From contig NZ_PVTH01000009.1 of assembly GCF_003002875.1 (NCBI RefSeq), positions 80,935 through 144,934 of the forward strand: a DNA stretch of 64,000 bases. Reading direction: 5' to 3'. The stretch comes from Arcticibacter pallidicorallinus (lineage in GTDB: Bacteria > Bacteroidota > Bacteroidia > Sphingobacteriales > Sphingobacteriaceae). The notes beneath the pieces were generated by a model, which saw only the letters and a program-made list of their open reading frames with translations, did not search any database and had not been told where the DNA came from. This document shows positions 51,375-60,611 of this stretch, piece by piece; position 1 is the stretch's first letter, and each line of letters begins with the position of its first letter. The position numbers and the translations under genes are program-made.

Positions 51375-52994
51375 ATGACCAAATACATATTTGTTACGGG
51401 CGGCGTCACTTCGTCGTTAGGAAAAGGCATTATTTCCGCTTCATTAGCAAAGCTGTTACAAGCCCGTGGCTATCGCGTCACAATTCAAAAATTCGATCCC
51501 TACATCAACATTGATCCCGGAACGCTTAACCCTTATGAGCATGGCGAGTGTTATGTTACTGAGGATGGAGCAGAGACAGACCTCGATTTGGGTCATTACG
51601 AACGATTCTTAAACGTCCCGACGTCTCAGGCGAACAATATTACCACCGGGCGGATTTATCAGAATGTGATAAACAAAGAACGTGAGGGTGCTTATCTAGG
51701 GAAAACTGTTCAGGTGGTACCTCATATCACAGATGAAATCAAGCGAAACATGGTCCTTCTTGGTCAGGGTGATGACTTTGACATTGTGATCACTGAGCTC
51801 GGCGGAACCGTTGGTGATATTGAGTCTCTTCCATTCATTGAAGCAGTTCGTCAGTTACGCTGGGAATTAGGAAGCAGCAACTCGCTTGTTATACATCTTA
51901 CATTGGTACCTTTCCTGGCTGCCGCCGGAGAACTAAAAACGAAGCCTACGCAGCATTCAGTTAAAATGCTACTTGAATACGGTATCCAACCCGACATTCT
52001 TGTTTGCCGTACGGAGCATCATTTATCTGCCGACATCAGGAGGAAAGTCGCGTTATTTTGTAATGTTAACATCAATGCTGTAATTGAGTCAATAGACGCA
52101 TCAACCATATATGATGTGCCTTTGATGATGCTTAAGGAACAGCTTGACAAAACCGTTCTTTCAAAACTAAAGCTTCCCTTAAAAAGTGACCCTAATCTGG
52201 AGAACTGGAAAAACTTCCTTGGCAGACTTAAAAACCCTACCTCAGAGATAAAAATAGGTCTCGTAGGAAAGTATGTAGAGCTACCTGACGCGTATAAGTC
52301 CATTACTGAAGCCTTTATTCATGCCGGAGCGAGCAATGAATGCAAAGTAAAAGTCGTCTCCATCCATTCTGAAAGCATTACGACGGAAAACGTCGCAGAA
52401 CGCTTGAGCGGCTTAGACGGCGTATTAGTAGCGCCAGGTTTCGGAAGCCGCGGTATTGAAGGAAAGATTATTGCCATCCAACACGTTCGCGAAAACAATA
52501 TTCCATTCTTCGGTATCTGTCTTGGTATGCAGTGCGCGGTAGTAGAATTTGCCCGTAACGTTTTAGGGTTGAAAGATGCGAACAGCAGCGAGATGGACGA
52601 AAATACTCCGGATCCCGTAATCTCGATGATGGAAGAACAGAAGAAAATTAAGAATAAGGGAGGCACAATGCGTCTCGGATCTTATATCTGTGACCTTAAG
52701 AAAGGAAGTAAGGCATATAATATTTACGGCAAATCTCAAATCACCGAGAGACACAGGCACCGATATGAGTTTAACAATGAATATCTTAAACAATTCGAAG
52801 AAGCTGGAATGATAGCATCTGGTATCAACCCAGACAACGGTCTTGTTGAGATCGTAGAGCTTAAAAATCATCCCTTTTTCGTTGCCGGCCAATTTCACCC
52901 CGAATTAAAATCAACAGTTGCCAATCCACACCCTCTTTTTGTTAACTTTGTCGCCGCTTCTTTAGCAAATTCCAGGAAAAACAACAAAAAATAA
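51375..52994 (+). CDS. pyrG: CTP synthase
   Basis: Makes CTP from UTP, ATP and glutamine. 539 residues: N-terminal synthetase domain starting [18 protein letters not shown] (P-loop-like), [34 protein letters not shown], then the C-terminal glutaminase with Cys in [18 protein letters not shown] and His/Glu in QFHPEL. Full length. Followed 19 bp on by yidC on the same strand, an arrangement seen in other Bacteroidota. Confidence 0.97.
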   Translation: MTKYIFVTGGVTSSLGKGIISASLAKLLQARGYRVTIQKFDPYINIDPGTLNPYEHGECYVTEDGAETDLDLGHYERFLNVPTSQANNITTGRIYQNVINKEREGAYLGKTVQVVPHITDEIKRNMVLLGQGDDFDIVITELGGTVGDIESLPFIEAVRQLRWELGSSNSLVIHLTLVPFLAAAGELKTKPTQHSVKMLLEYGIQPDILVCRTEHHLSADIRRKVALFCNVNINAVIESIDASTIYDVPLMMLKEQLDKTVLSKLKLPLKSDPNLENWKNFLGRLKNPTSEIKIGLVGKYVELPDAYKSITEAFIHAGASNECKVKVVSIHSESITTENVAERLSGLDGVLVAPGFGSRGIEGKIIAIQHVRENNIPFFGICLGMQCAVVEFARNVLGLKDANSSEMDENTPDPVISMMEEQKKIKNKGGTMRLGSYICDLKKGSKAYNIYGKSQITERHRHRYEFNNEYLKQFEEAGMIASGINPDNGLVEIVELKNHPFFVAGQFHPELKSTVANPHPLFVNFVAASLANSRKNNKK

Positions 52995-53013
52995 GAATAG
53001 ATATCACGAATAA

Positions 53014-54846
53014 ATGGATAGAAATACATTCACGGGACTCTTTTTAATCTTAATCATTTTCATAGGTTCTATGTATCTGATGAACCCGTCAGAAGCAGAA
53101 CTTAAAAGAGAGAAAATATTACAAGACTCTATTGCCCGTGCAAAATCTGGGATCCCTGCTCCGGCCAAAACAGCAGACAAAGCAACAGAAGAAGCCGCAA
53201 AAACGGTGGTCATTGACTCCAATGCATTCAAGGGAGCTTTTGGAGCTGCGCTTAGCGGAGTATCCGAAAGCGTTGTGTTACAAAACGAACTCTTAAAGGT
53301 TAACCTAAGCACGAAAGGTGGACGTGTAGCTTCAGTCGAGCTAAAAGGCATGAAGACTTTCGATGGCAAGCCTTTGATTATGCTCGATAGTGCAGACAAT
53401 AAATTCGGTTTAACGTTATCCGCTTCCAATCAGGAAGTCAACACTGAAAACTTTTACTTCACACCTTCTGCAAAAGCTTTAACTGTTTCCCAAAGCGATT
53501 CATCAAGCCTGACCATGCGGCTTAGCTATTCTGCTAATCAGTACGTCGATTACATCTATTCCTTAAAAGGAAATAGCTATAATTTAGGACTTACTATCGT
53601 GACGCATGGTTTAGACAACGTTATAGGGTCAAAGCCGATCACGCTTAACTGGCAAGCAACGCTTAAGCAGAAAGAGAAGGATTTGTCGAGTGAACAACGC
53701 TATTCAAGTGCCTACTTTAACCACGGAGAAAATGAAGTAGATCATATCGGTGTTAGCGAAGACGAAAAGAAGGAATTGGGCGAAGATGGAAAGATCCAGT
53801 GGATTTCGTTTAAGCAGCACTTCTTCTCCAATGTCTTGATTGCGAAGAATGGCTTTGAGAAAGGCACCCTGGATGTTAAGGTTCCCGCTCAACTAGGTCT
53901 TGTAAAATCGTTTTCTGCTAATATGCAGTTGGCTAAAGGAAAAGATTCAAACTCTTACCCACTTGAATTCTATTTCGGTCCGAACAGGTTTAACACCCTC
54001 AAAGATCAAGGATACAATATAGAAAAACAGGTTGATCTGGGATGGGGTCCATTAAAGTGGATAAACCGCGTAGCAGTATTACCGATCTTTAACGGTCTGG
54101 AAGGAATGGGATGGAACTACGGGCTGATTATCCTCATCCTGACAATCATCTTGAAAGTAGTTCTTACGCCTCTAACCTATAAGTCTTATCTGTCGATGGC
54201 TAAGATGAGGGTTCTGAAGCCAGAAATGGATGAAATAAAAGGTAAAGTTGGCGAGGATAACCCTACGTTACTTCAACAGGAATATCTGAAATTATATAAA
54301 AAAGCTGGTGTAAACCCACTTGGAGGATGTATTCCGATGTTGTTACAGCTTCCTATCGTGATGGCGTTCTTCTTCTTCTTTCCTAATCTATTCGAACTCC
54401 GTCAGGAAAGCTTCCTATGGATGAAAGATTTGTCAACTTACGACTCGGTCATCAATTTCCCGACGATTCCACTGTTGAACGTAAACCACATCAGTCTGAT
54501 GTGTTTACTGATGACGGTATCGACGTTGGCTACTACTTACATAAACAATCAGACCTCAGGTGTCACCGGACAAATGAAATATATCGGCTACATTACTCCG
54601 ATTATTTTCCTGACCGTTTTGAATAGCTACCCTTCAGGTTTGAATTACTATTACTTCTGCGCTAACGTCCTTACGTTCGCTCAACAGTTAATTATCAGAC
54701 AACTTGTGAACGATGAAAAAATACATGCTCGGATTCAGGAAAACAAGAAAAAGCCTGAGACTGAGAAGAAAAAATCAAAGTTTCAGCAAAGAATGGATGA
54801 TTATATGAGGCAACAACAGCAAGAAGCTAAAAAGAAGAATAAATAA
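53014..54846 (+). CDS. yidC: membrane protein insertase YidC
   Basis: Inserts and folds inner-membrane proteins with or without SecYEG. 610 residues: an N-terminal helix (FTGLFLILIIFIGSMYLM), a large periplasmic beta-supersandwich (~80-350), and the conserved five-helix core (GWNYGLIILILTIILKVVLTPLTYKSYLSMAKMR split, QLPIVMAFFFFFPNLFELRQ, SGLNYYYFCANVLTFAQQ), ending in a basic, Gln/Lys-rich tail. It follows pyrG and ends at a strong terminator. Confidence 0.96.
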   Translation: MDRNTFTGLFLILIIFIGSMYLMNPSEAELKREKILQDSIARAKSGIPAPAKTADKATEEAAKTVVIDSNAFKGAFGAALSGVSESVVLQNELLKVNLSTKGGRVASVELKGMKTFDGKPLIMLDSADNKFGLTLSASNQEVNTENFYFTPSAKALTVSQSDSSSLTMRLSYSANQYVDYIYSLKGNSYNLGLTIVTHGLDNVIGSKPITLNWQATLKQKEKDLSSEQRYSSAYFNHGENEVDHIGVSEDEKKELGEDGKIQWISFKQHFFSNVLIAKNGFEKGTLDVKVPAQLGLVKSFSANMQLAKGKDSNSYPLEFYFGPNRFNTLKDQGYNIEKQVDLGWGPLKWINRVAVLPIFNGLEGMGWNYGLIILILTIILKVVLTPLTYKSYLSMAKMRVLKPEMDEIKGKVGEDNPTLLQQEYLKLYKKAGVNPLGGCIPMLLQLPIVMAFFFFFPNLFELRQESFLWMKDLSTYDSVINFPTIPLLNVNHISLMCLLMTVSTLATTYINNQTSGVTGQMKYIGYITPIIFLTVLNSYPSGLNYYYFCANVLTFAQQLIIRQLVNDEKIHARIQENKKKPETEKKKSKFQQRMDDYMRQQQQEAKKKNK

Positions 54847-54861
54847 TTTCAGATTTATATG

Positions 54862-54889
54862 AAAGGCCGGTTATTCCGGCCTTTTTTTT
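54862..54889 (+). terminator. terminator after yidC
   Basis: AAAGGCCGG (54862-54870) with CCGGCCTTT (54876-54884), 5-nt loop, then a run of T. The 275 bp that follow to the mqo start show no gene, tRNA or clear repeat. Confidence 0.9.
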
Positions 54890-55164
54890 GTACAAACATT
54901 TCCATAACGCCTCCCATTAAACACATGGGAATGAGGTAAATAAATATTACGTGACCACTATCAGGCTCCTACAAAACATCGTATCTGCGAAAAGGCATCA
55001 TCAAGAGTCATAGAATTTTAATTTAATCAAAAGAACGTTCGGAAATTTGACATATTTTCAACTTATCCGTAATTTTATACGATCATTCTCAACGAAATAC
55101 ATCAACCGAGAGAAAGAAGCAAATGGCAAGCTAGCGTCTAGCCTTTACCGAAGCAAACATTATA

Positions 55165-56700
55165 ATGGACACAAATAAGAATTCTTTTCAGAACGAACCC
55201 GACGTCGTATTGATTGGTGCCGGGATAATGAGCGCCACTCTCGCGGTGTTGCTTAAGAAGTTAGAACCTAATCTGACGATAGAAATATTTGAACGTTTGG
55301 ATGCTGCCGCTGCTGAGAGTTCAGACGCATGGAACAATGCCGGTACGGGGCATGCTGCTTTCTGCGAATTAAACTACACACCGCAATTAGCAGACGGCTC
55401 GATCGAAACGTCTAAAGCTGTCAAAATAGGTGAGTCATTTGAAATCTCGCGCCAGTTTTGGGCGCATCTTGTCGAGACTGGCTTCATTTGTCCGCCGAAG
55501 AATTTCATTAAAAGTATACCGCATATGAGCTTCGTTTGGGGCGAAGAGAATGTGGATTATCTCCGCAGGCGTTATGAAGCACTTAATGAGCTTCCTCTGT
55601 TTCACGGCATGGAGTACTCTGAAGACGCGGCAACACTCAGGGAATGGATTCCCCTTGTTATGGAAGGTCGCCCTGAGAATCAAAAGATAGCCGCGACAAG
55701 GATGACGATAGGTACCGACGTCAACTTTGGTTCTCTTACAAAATGTATGTTCGGCGCAGTTAAGGCTCTTGATGGCGTTAACATGCATTTCTGCCAGGAG
55801 GTAACAAAATTAAAAAAAGATGACAGCTCTCGTTGGACCATATCACTTAAGGATGAAAAAACTGGCAAGAAACGAAAAGTCAGAGCGCGCTTCGTATTTA
55901 TTGGCGCAGGTGGTGGCTCCTTGCATTTACTGCTGAAATCGGGAATTAAAGAAGGGAAAGGATTTGGTGGTTTCCCTGTGAGTGGGCAATGGCTGGTTTG
56001 TACAAACCCGGATGTGATTAGGAGACACGAAGCGAAGGTTTACGGAAAGGCTGAGGTCGGCTCACCTCCGATGTCAGTGCCGCATCTCGACTCCAGAGTT
56101 ATAAATGGTAAAAAGGCCCTGCTGTTTGGTCCTTACGCAGGATTTTCTACCAAGTTTCTCAAACAAGGTTCATTCTTCGACTTACTTTCATCTCTACGAA
56201 TAAGTAATATAGTGCCAATGCTAGCGGCTGGCATACAAAATATCCCGCTAACCAAATATTTGATCGATCAGGTAAGACAGTCCAGCGACGAAAGAATGGC
56301 CGCTCTAAGGGGCTACTATCCTGATGCGAAAATGGATGACTGGAAACTGGAAGTTGCAGGTCAGCGGGTTCAAGTAATCAAAAAAGACGCTAAAAAAGGG
56401 GGAATTCTCGAGTTCGGGACTGAAGTCGTGACCGGTTCTGAAGGCAGCATTGCGGCTCTCTTAGGAGCTTCGCCTGGCGCCTCAACCGCGGTGTCCATCA
56501 TGCTTGGTTTAATTAAAACCTGCTTTCCTGAAAAATACAACTCTGTCGAATGGCAGTCGAAATTGAAAGAGATGATTCCTTCCTTCGGCAAGTCATTGAA
56601 CGAAGATCCTGAACTTTGCGCTGAACTTAGATCGTGGACAAGCCAGGTTCTTAATCTGAAGAATGTTGTTTCTATCCCGGAAGATAACGAGATAGCGTAA
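55165..56700 (+). CDS. mqo: malate:quinone oxidoreductase
   Basis: FAD-dependent peripheral membrane enzyme oxidising malate to oxaloacetate with electrons to the quinone pool (here menaquinone). 511 residues: FAD-binding VVLIGAGIMSATLAVLL at residues ~14-30, ESSDAWNNAGTGHAAFCELNYTP, FVFIGAGGGSLHLLLKSGI, GFPVSGQWLVC and the closing VVTGSEGSIAALLGASPGASTAV, all typical of Mqo. Full length. Ends at a shared terminator. Confidence 0.95.
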   Translation: MDTNKNSFQNEPDVVLIGAGIMSATLAVLLKKLEPNLTIEIFERLDAAAAESSDAWNNAGTGHAAFCELNYTPQLADGSIETSKAVKIGESFEISRQFWAHLVETGFICPPKNFIKSIPHMSFVWGEENVDYLRRRYEALNELPLFHGMEYSEDAATLREWIPLVMEGRPENQKIAATRMTIGTDVNFGSLTKCMFGAVKALDGVNMHFCQEVTKLKKDDSSRWTISLKDEKTGKKRKVRARFVFIGAGGGSLHLLLKSGIKEGKGFGGFPVSGQWLVCTNPDVIRRHEAKVYGKAEVGSPPMSVPHLDSRVINGKKALLFGPYAGFSTKFLKQGSFFDLLSSLRISNIVPMLAAGIQNIPLTKYLIDQVRQSSDERMAALRGYYPDAKMDDWKLEVAGQRVQVIKKDAKKGGILEFGTEVVTGSEGSIAALLGASPGASTAVSIMLGLIKTCFPEKYNSVEWQSKLKEMIPSFGKSLNEDPELCAELRSWTSQVLNLKNVVSIPEDNEIA

Positions 56701-56725
56701 AAAATAATACTGCGTATTTCAAATT

Positions 56726-56763
56726 ATAACTAAGGCTGTCCCTGCAAAGACAGCCTTAGTTAT
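56726..56763. terminator. bidirectional terminator between mqo and the MFS gene
   Basis: ATAACTAAGGCTGTC (56726-56740) pairs perfectly over 15 bp with GACAGCCTTAGTTAT (56749-56763), 8-nt loop. The right arm contains the stop codon of the MFS gene, so the MFS message must end on the same hairpin. Confidence 0.85.
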
Positions 56764-57934
56764 TTGGTCGCTTTTGAAAGCGTTCTCTCCCGAATATATA
56801 AATGAGAGCTGCCACACAAGCGCCTGAAGATATGTAGAAGATCATCGGAATCATAGTCACTACATCCTTATAGAGTGCGCCTGCCAGTAGCGCTCCCGCG
56901 CCAATACCTATCTCAAGAGCAATATACATCGTAGCCATGGCCTTTCCTCTGTGATCGGGGTGACTTAAATCAACTGTCCAGGCATTCGTCGCCGGAGAAA
57001 ATATTCCACCCGCAATTCCATAAGCGACAGAACCAACCAAAAGATCAGTAACCGATTGAGCATTTCCTATCAAATAGAAAGAAACACATAGCATCACCAA
57101 CGCAACTTTTATCACAGAAACACGGCCAAAGCGATCGGAAACTTTCCCAGCAACAAAACGGATCATGAGGGAAGACACCGTGAACGTCATGAAGAACAAA
57201 CCCTTATTTGTTACGCCCAAATACTCGCCCCAGTCCGGGATCAGCGTCAACAATACACCATAGCCTAAATAGGAAAGCAGGATAATTAGGGCCGCAGGTA
57301 TGACACGCCACTCGATGATTTCCGTGCGGGAAATCTTCAAATGAGACAGCTTAAACGACTCTCTCGATTTTAGGGTTTCCTTCATGTTGAGCAATATCAG
57401 GATAGAAAGCATCGCAAACACCGAAGAGCTGTAAAACAAGACGTTGATCGAATAGTAGCTGGTGATCAGACTGCCGATAGCAGGCCCAATGGCCATACCG
57501 GTGCTAAAACATAAACCGTGAATCCCAAGAGCTTCGCCCCACCTTTTTACCGGAACAATGTCTGCTACATATGCTGCAGTTGCCGTGGGTTTAAATCCTG
57601 TAGAAAAACCATGTAAAAGCCTTAAGAATAAAAAGCCATTTATTGTACCGAGCACCGGATACAAAAACCCGCAAACAAAGCAGACTATCGAACCAACCGC
57701 CATCACGGGAACACGACCTATCGTGTCTGTCAGCTTTCCACTGAAAGGACGCGAAATGCCAGCCGTCAAGGTAAATAACGCGATGATCAACCCTTTGTAT
57801 TCAGCGCCTCCCAAGCTACTTAAATAAGCAGGCAACTCGGGGATTAGCATATTGAAGCTAGCGGAGAAGAGTAATGAGCTTAAGCATAACAGGCCAAAAG
57901 ACCATGTATAAAGACGAGTGTTGTTATCCGACAT
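56756..57934 (-). CDS. MFS transporter
   Basis: A 392-residue major facilitator with 12 helices. The between-helix-2/3 motif is seen as GISRPFSGKLTDTIGRVPVM (G-x-x-x-D-x-x-G-R-R/K-type) and its repeat in the second half as GKVSDRFGRVSVI. It is of the drug/H+ antiporter or sugar-type 12-TM size; substrate cannot be told. It is divergent from queG (69 bp). The stop codon sits in the terminator stem. Confidence 0.88.
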   Translation of the reverse strand: MSDNNTRLYTWSFGLLCLSSLLFSASFNMLIPELPAYLSSLGGAEYKGLIIALFTLTAGISRPFSGKLTDTIGRVPVMAVGSIVCFVCGFLYPVLGTINGFLFLRLLHGFSTGFKPTATAAYVADIVPVKRWGEALGIHGLCFSTGMAIGPAIGSLITSYYSINVLFYSSSVFAMLSILILLNMKETLKSRESFKLSHLKISRTEIIEWRVIPAALIILLSYLGYGVLLTLIPDWGEYLGVTNKGLFFMTFTVSSLMIRFVAGKVSDRFGRVSVIKVALVMLCVSFYLIGNAQSVTDLLVGSVAYGIAGGIFSPATNAWTVDLSHPDHRGKAMATMYIALEIGIGAGALLAGALYKDVVTMIPMIFYISSGACVAALIYIFGRERFQKRPNN

Positions 57935-58003
57935 ATTAAGATGCGCGCAAAAATAATGATAATATAGCTCAGAGCCCTACTTCGTTATCCATATCTTTGT
58001 ACG

Positions 58004-58945
58004 ATGTACAATAATGCGGGGAGATACAGTCAGCTAATTAAAGAGGAGGCGCGCAGGCTTGGTTTTATGTTCTGCGGTATCTCAAAAGCAGGTTTTCTGG
58101 ATAAGGAGGCCCCCCGATTGGAGAACTGGCTCAAAAACGGATATCATGGGAAAATGTCGTACATGGAAAATCACTTCGACAAACGACTCGATCCAACCAA
58201 ACTGGTTGAAGGGTCTCGCTCAGTGATCTCTTTGGCCCTTAATTATTATACAGACGAAAAGCAGCATGATCCTGCTGCTCCTCGCATTTCCAAGTACGCT
58301 TACGGCGCTGACTACCATGATGTCATAAAATCAAAGCTCAAAGATCTTCTTCAATTCATAAAGGAGCACATTGGTGATGTTTCCGGAAGAGCGTTCGTTG
58401 ATTCTGCTCCGGTTCTCGACCGCGCATGGGCGATACAGTCAGGGTTCGGATGGATAGGAAAAAACAGCAACCTAATTAACAAAAAGTCTGGATCCTTTTT
58501 CTTTTTGGCAGAACTCATTACAGACCTCGACCTCCAATATGATCTGGCATCGGATAAAGATTATTGTGGCACCTGCACGAAGTGTTTAGATGCATGTCCC
58601 ACCGATGCGATCGTCTCCCCACAAGTGGTGGACGGCTCTAAATGCATATCTTACCTAACCATAGAGCTAAAGGATGAATTGCCCAACGAATTCAAAGGTA
58701 AGACCGACAACTGGATGTTTGGATGCGATATATGTCAGGACGTTTGTCCCTGGAACCGATTCTCAAGTCGTCATGATGAACCTGCCTTTGAACCGTCTTT
58801 TGACTTACTGAAAATGTCTGCGTCAGACTGGGAAGAAATCACCGAAGATGTCTTTAAACAATTATTCAAAGGCTCCCCCATCAAACGAACAAAATTTACG
58901 GGACTTAAAAGAAATATCGAGTTTCTAAAACCCATAAAACAATAA
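58004..58945 (+). CDS. queG: epoxyqueuosine reductase
   Basis: Cobalamin-dependent reductase performing the last step of queuosine synthesis on tRNA. 313 residues: [39 protein letters not shown], the first 4Fe-4S set [16 protein letters not shown] and the second in [11 protein letters not shown]. All eight cluster Cys are seen. Followed by a short terminator. Other queuosine genes are not in the window. Confidence 0.95.
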   Translation: MYNNAGRYSQLIKEEARRLGFMFCGISKAGFLDKEAPRLENWLKNGYHGKMSYMENHFDKRLDPTKLVEGSRSVISLALNYYTDEKQHDPAAPRISKYAYGADYHDVIKSKLKDLLQFIKEHIGDVSGRAFVDSAPVLDRAWAIQSGFGWIGKNSNLINKKSGSFFFLAELITDLDLQYDLASDKDYCGTCTKCLDACPTDAIVSPQVVDGSKCISYLTIELKDELPNEFKGKTDNWMFGCDICQDVCPWNRFSSRHDEPAFEPSFDLLKMSASDWEEITEDVFKQLFKGSPIKRTKFTGLKRNIEFLKPIKQ

Positions 58946-58969
58946 AAAGCCGGTTAAACCGGCTTTTTT
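58944..58969. terminator. bidirectional terminator between queG and the exonuclease gene
   Basis: AAAAAGCCGGT (58944-58954) with ACCGGCTTTTT (58958-58968), 3-nt loop, adjoining the queG stop and 8 bp before the stop of the exonuclease gene. Confidence 0.9.
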
Positions 58970-58976
58970 ATTCAGG

Positions 58977-59948
58977 CTATTTGCCAAACTTCTTCTTTAA
59001 CTCATCGAGCATCGAATCGGTCACCGGCGCTGCAGACTCCTTCTTTTTGAAGACAGGTCTGGCCTCAATATCTTTTTTAGGCGTAACCGTCCTCGGGCTT
59101 TCCACCTCTATTTTCGTCTCTGTTGTCTTTTTTACAAGAACCTTTTTCTCATTCCATCTCATCCAGATCTTCTCAAGGCACTTCTTGGTATACAGTGGAA
59201 AATCGCCATTCTGCATCCAGGCATAATAGCTGGGTTCTGATTGGAACACCTCCTCCACACATTTTCCTTTATGCTTGCCAAAATTAAACACCTCTATACC
59301 TTTGTCGTTAAAAACCAATCGGCCAGCAAAATCTACCGGATTGTGGAGATTGGTGAATTCGTGAAGAGCATCCACGTCGTTCTTAACGGGGACGGAAACA
59401 TTACCTTTCTTATCAACGAACTCCACATCCTTATACCTTTCCAGCTGACCCAATAGTACTTCATACGTGGCCATGGTATCCGCATCAGCGTTATGTGCAT
59501 TTTCAAGCGACTTACCGCAGTAGAATTTATAAGCAGCTTTTAAAGTTCGCTGCTCCATTTGATGGAAGATGTTCTGTACATCAACGAACTTCCGGTTGTC
59601 GATATCAAAAGGAACACCCGCGCGAAGAAACTCGTCCATCAGCATCGGTATATCAAATTTATTAGAGTTATATCCCGCCAAGTCGCAATCATCAAGAAAC
59701 GCTGCAAATTCAGGACCAGCCTGCTTAAAAGTCGGAGCATCCTTTATATCCTCATCATATATTCCATGAATCAATGAAGTTTCCAAAGGGATCGGCATTT
59801 CCGGATTAATACGAGCATTTTTCATCTCCTTTGTACCATCAGGAAATACCTTTAGGACAGCAATTTCAACGATTCTGTCGAAGCCAATAATTGTACCTGT
59901 AGCTTCAAGGTCGAAGAAAGCAAGAGGGCGTTTCAGATTAAGTTTCAT
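58977..59948 (-). CDS. DEDDh 3'-5' exonuclease
   Basis: A 323-residue exonuclease of the DnaQ/epsilon group. Exo I is LAFFDLEATG (Asp, Glu), Exo II SNKFDIPMLMDEF-like, Exo III HNADADTMATYEVL. The C-terminal part has IEVFNFGKHKGKCVEEV then YYAWMQNGDFP, the small domain (DUF3820-like) seen in RNase T/ExoX-like enzymes, then a Lys/Glu-rich low-complexity end. It probably trims DNA or RNA ends. It is not the replicative epsilon by length. Upstream 117 bp to the NlpC gene stop. Confidence 0.88.
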   Translation of the reverse strand: MKLNLKRPLAFFDLEATGTIIGFDRIVEIAVLKVFPDGTKEMKNARINPEMPIPLETSLIHGIYDEDIKDAPTFKQAGPEFAAFLDDCDLAGYNSNKFDIPMLMDEFLRAGVPFDIDNRKFVDVQNIFHQMEQRTLKAAYKFYCGKSLENAHNADADTMATYEVLLGQLERYKDVEFVDKKGNVSVPVKNDVDALHEFTNLHNPVDFAGRLVFNDKGIEVFNFGKHKGKCVEEVFQSEPSYYAWMQNGDFPLYTKKCLEKIWMRWNEKKVLVKKTTETKIEVESPRTVTPKKDIEARPVFKKKESAAPVTDSMLDELKKKFGK

Positions 59949-60065
59949 TTATTAAATCATTAAAGGCTTAGAGTTCAATCTTTCTCCACCACCACAGCAA
60001 AAGTCGTAAAAATAATCTTATATGCCTAGCATCCGTTTCTAAAGCGATTATTTCGGAAAGACTAT

Positions 60066-60611
60066 CTACTTAACGGAGCCACAACGCGAAAAGTACTTGT
60101 AATACCATGGATCTCTTAGGTCGCTGATAATTACCCCTTTACTCGTGGATACATGCACAAACTTATTGTTATGAAGATATATACCGACATGATTAAAGGG
60201 CTGACCACCGAAATCAAAAAACACAAGATCACCTTCCTTCAGGTCTTCTTCATACAAACGCTTAACCTGTTCTGCCATTTCACGTGCCGTACGGGCTACA
60301 CTCTTCTTATAAATTTCTTTTTGCAAGATGGTGGTGAAGCCTGAACAATCTATTCCACCTTTGTCCATACCTCCCAACCGATGAGGAGCCCCCATCCAGC
60401 TATCAATAAACTTATATAAGCGCTGGTCTTTGATATCCTTTTCCTGTACGCCCAACAAGGTAGCGTAGCGTTGTTCGATAGTTCCGCTCAACTCCTTCCC
60501 GCGAGCACTGGAAGCATCAGTGATGATTTTTCTTGATTTACAGGATGTGAAAAATAAACATGCTATCATCAAAAAACCACATGCTCTTAAAATCTTCCCA
60601 GTTACTCTCAT
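60066..60611 (-). CDS. NlpC/P60 lipoprotein (C40 peptidase)
   Basis: A 181-residue cell-wall peptidase. The signal is [24 protein letters not shown], a lipobox with Cys24, so it is a lipoprotein. Catalytic Cys in [10 protein letters not shown], His in [11 protein letters not shown], and a second polar residue in FVHVSTSKG. It should cut peptide stems of peptidoglycan (gamma-D-Glu-diaminopimelate endopeptidase type). It starts by overlap with the mutS stop (four bases), so it is co-transcribed, without obvious functional link. Confidence 0.9.
   Translation of the reverse strand: MRVTGKILRACGFLMIACLFFTSCKSRKIITDASSARGKELSGTIEQRYATLLGVQEKDIKDQRLYKFIDSWMGAPHRLGGMDKGGIDCSGFTTILQKEIYKKSVARTAREMAEQVKRLYEEDLKEGDLVFFDFGGQPFNHVGIYLHNNKFVHVSTSKGVIISDLRDPWYYKYFSRCGSVK

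Noticed and set aside
53004..53429. 141-aa frame antisense to yidC
   Set aside because: Shadow of yidC coding; Ser/Ala/Pro-rich, no recognisable domain.
54890..55164. RNA gene in the gap before mqo
   Set aside because: No conserved motif or stable fold recognised by eye; left as plain non-coding sequence.
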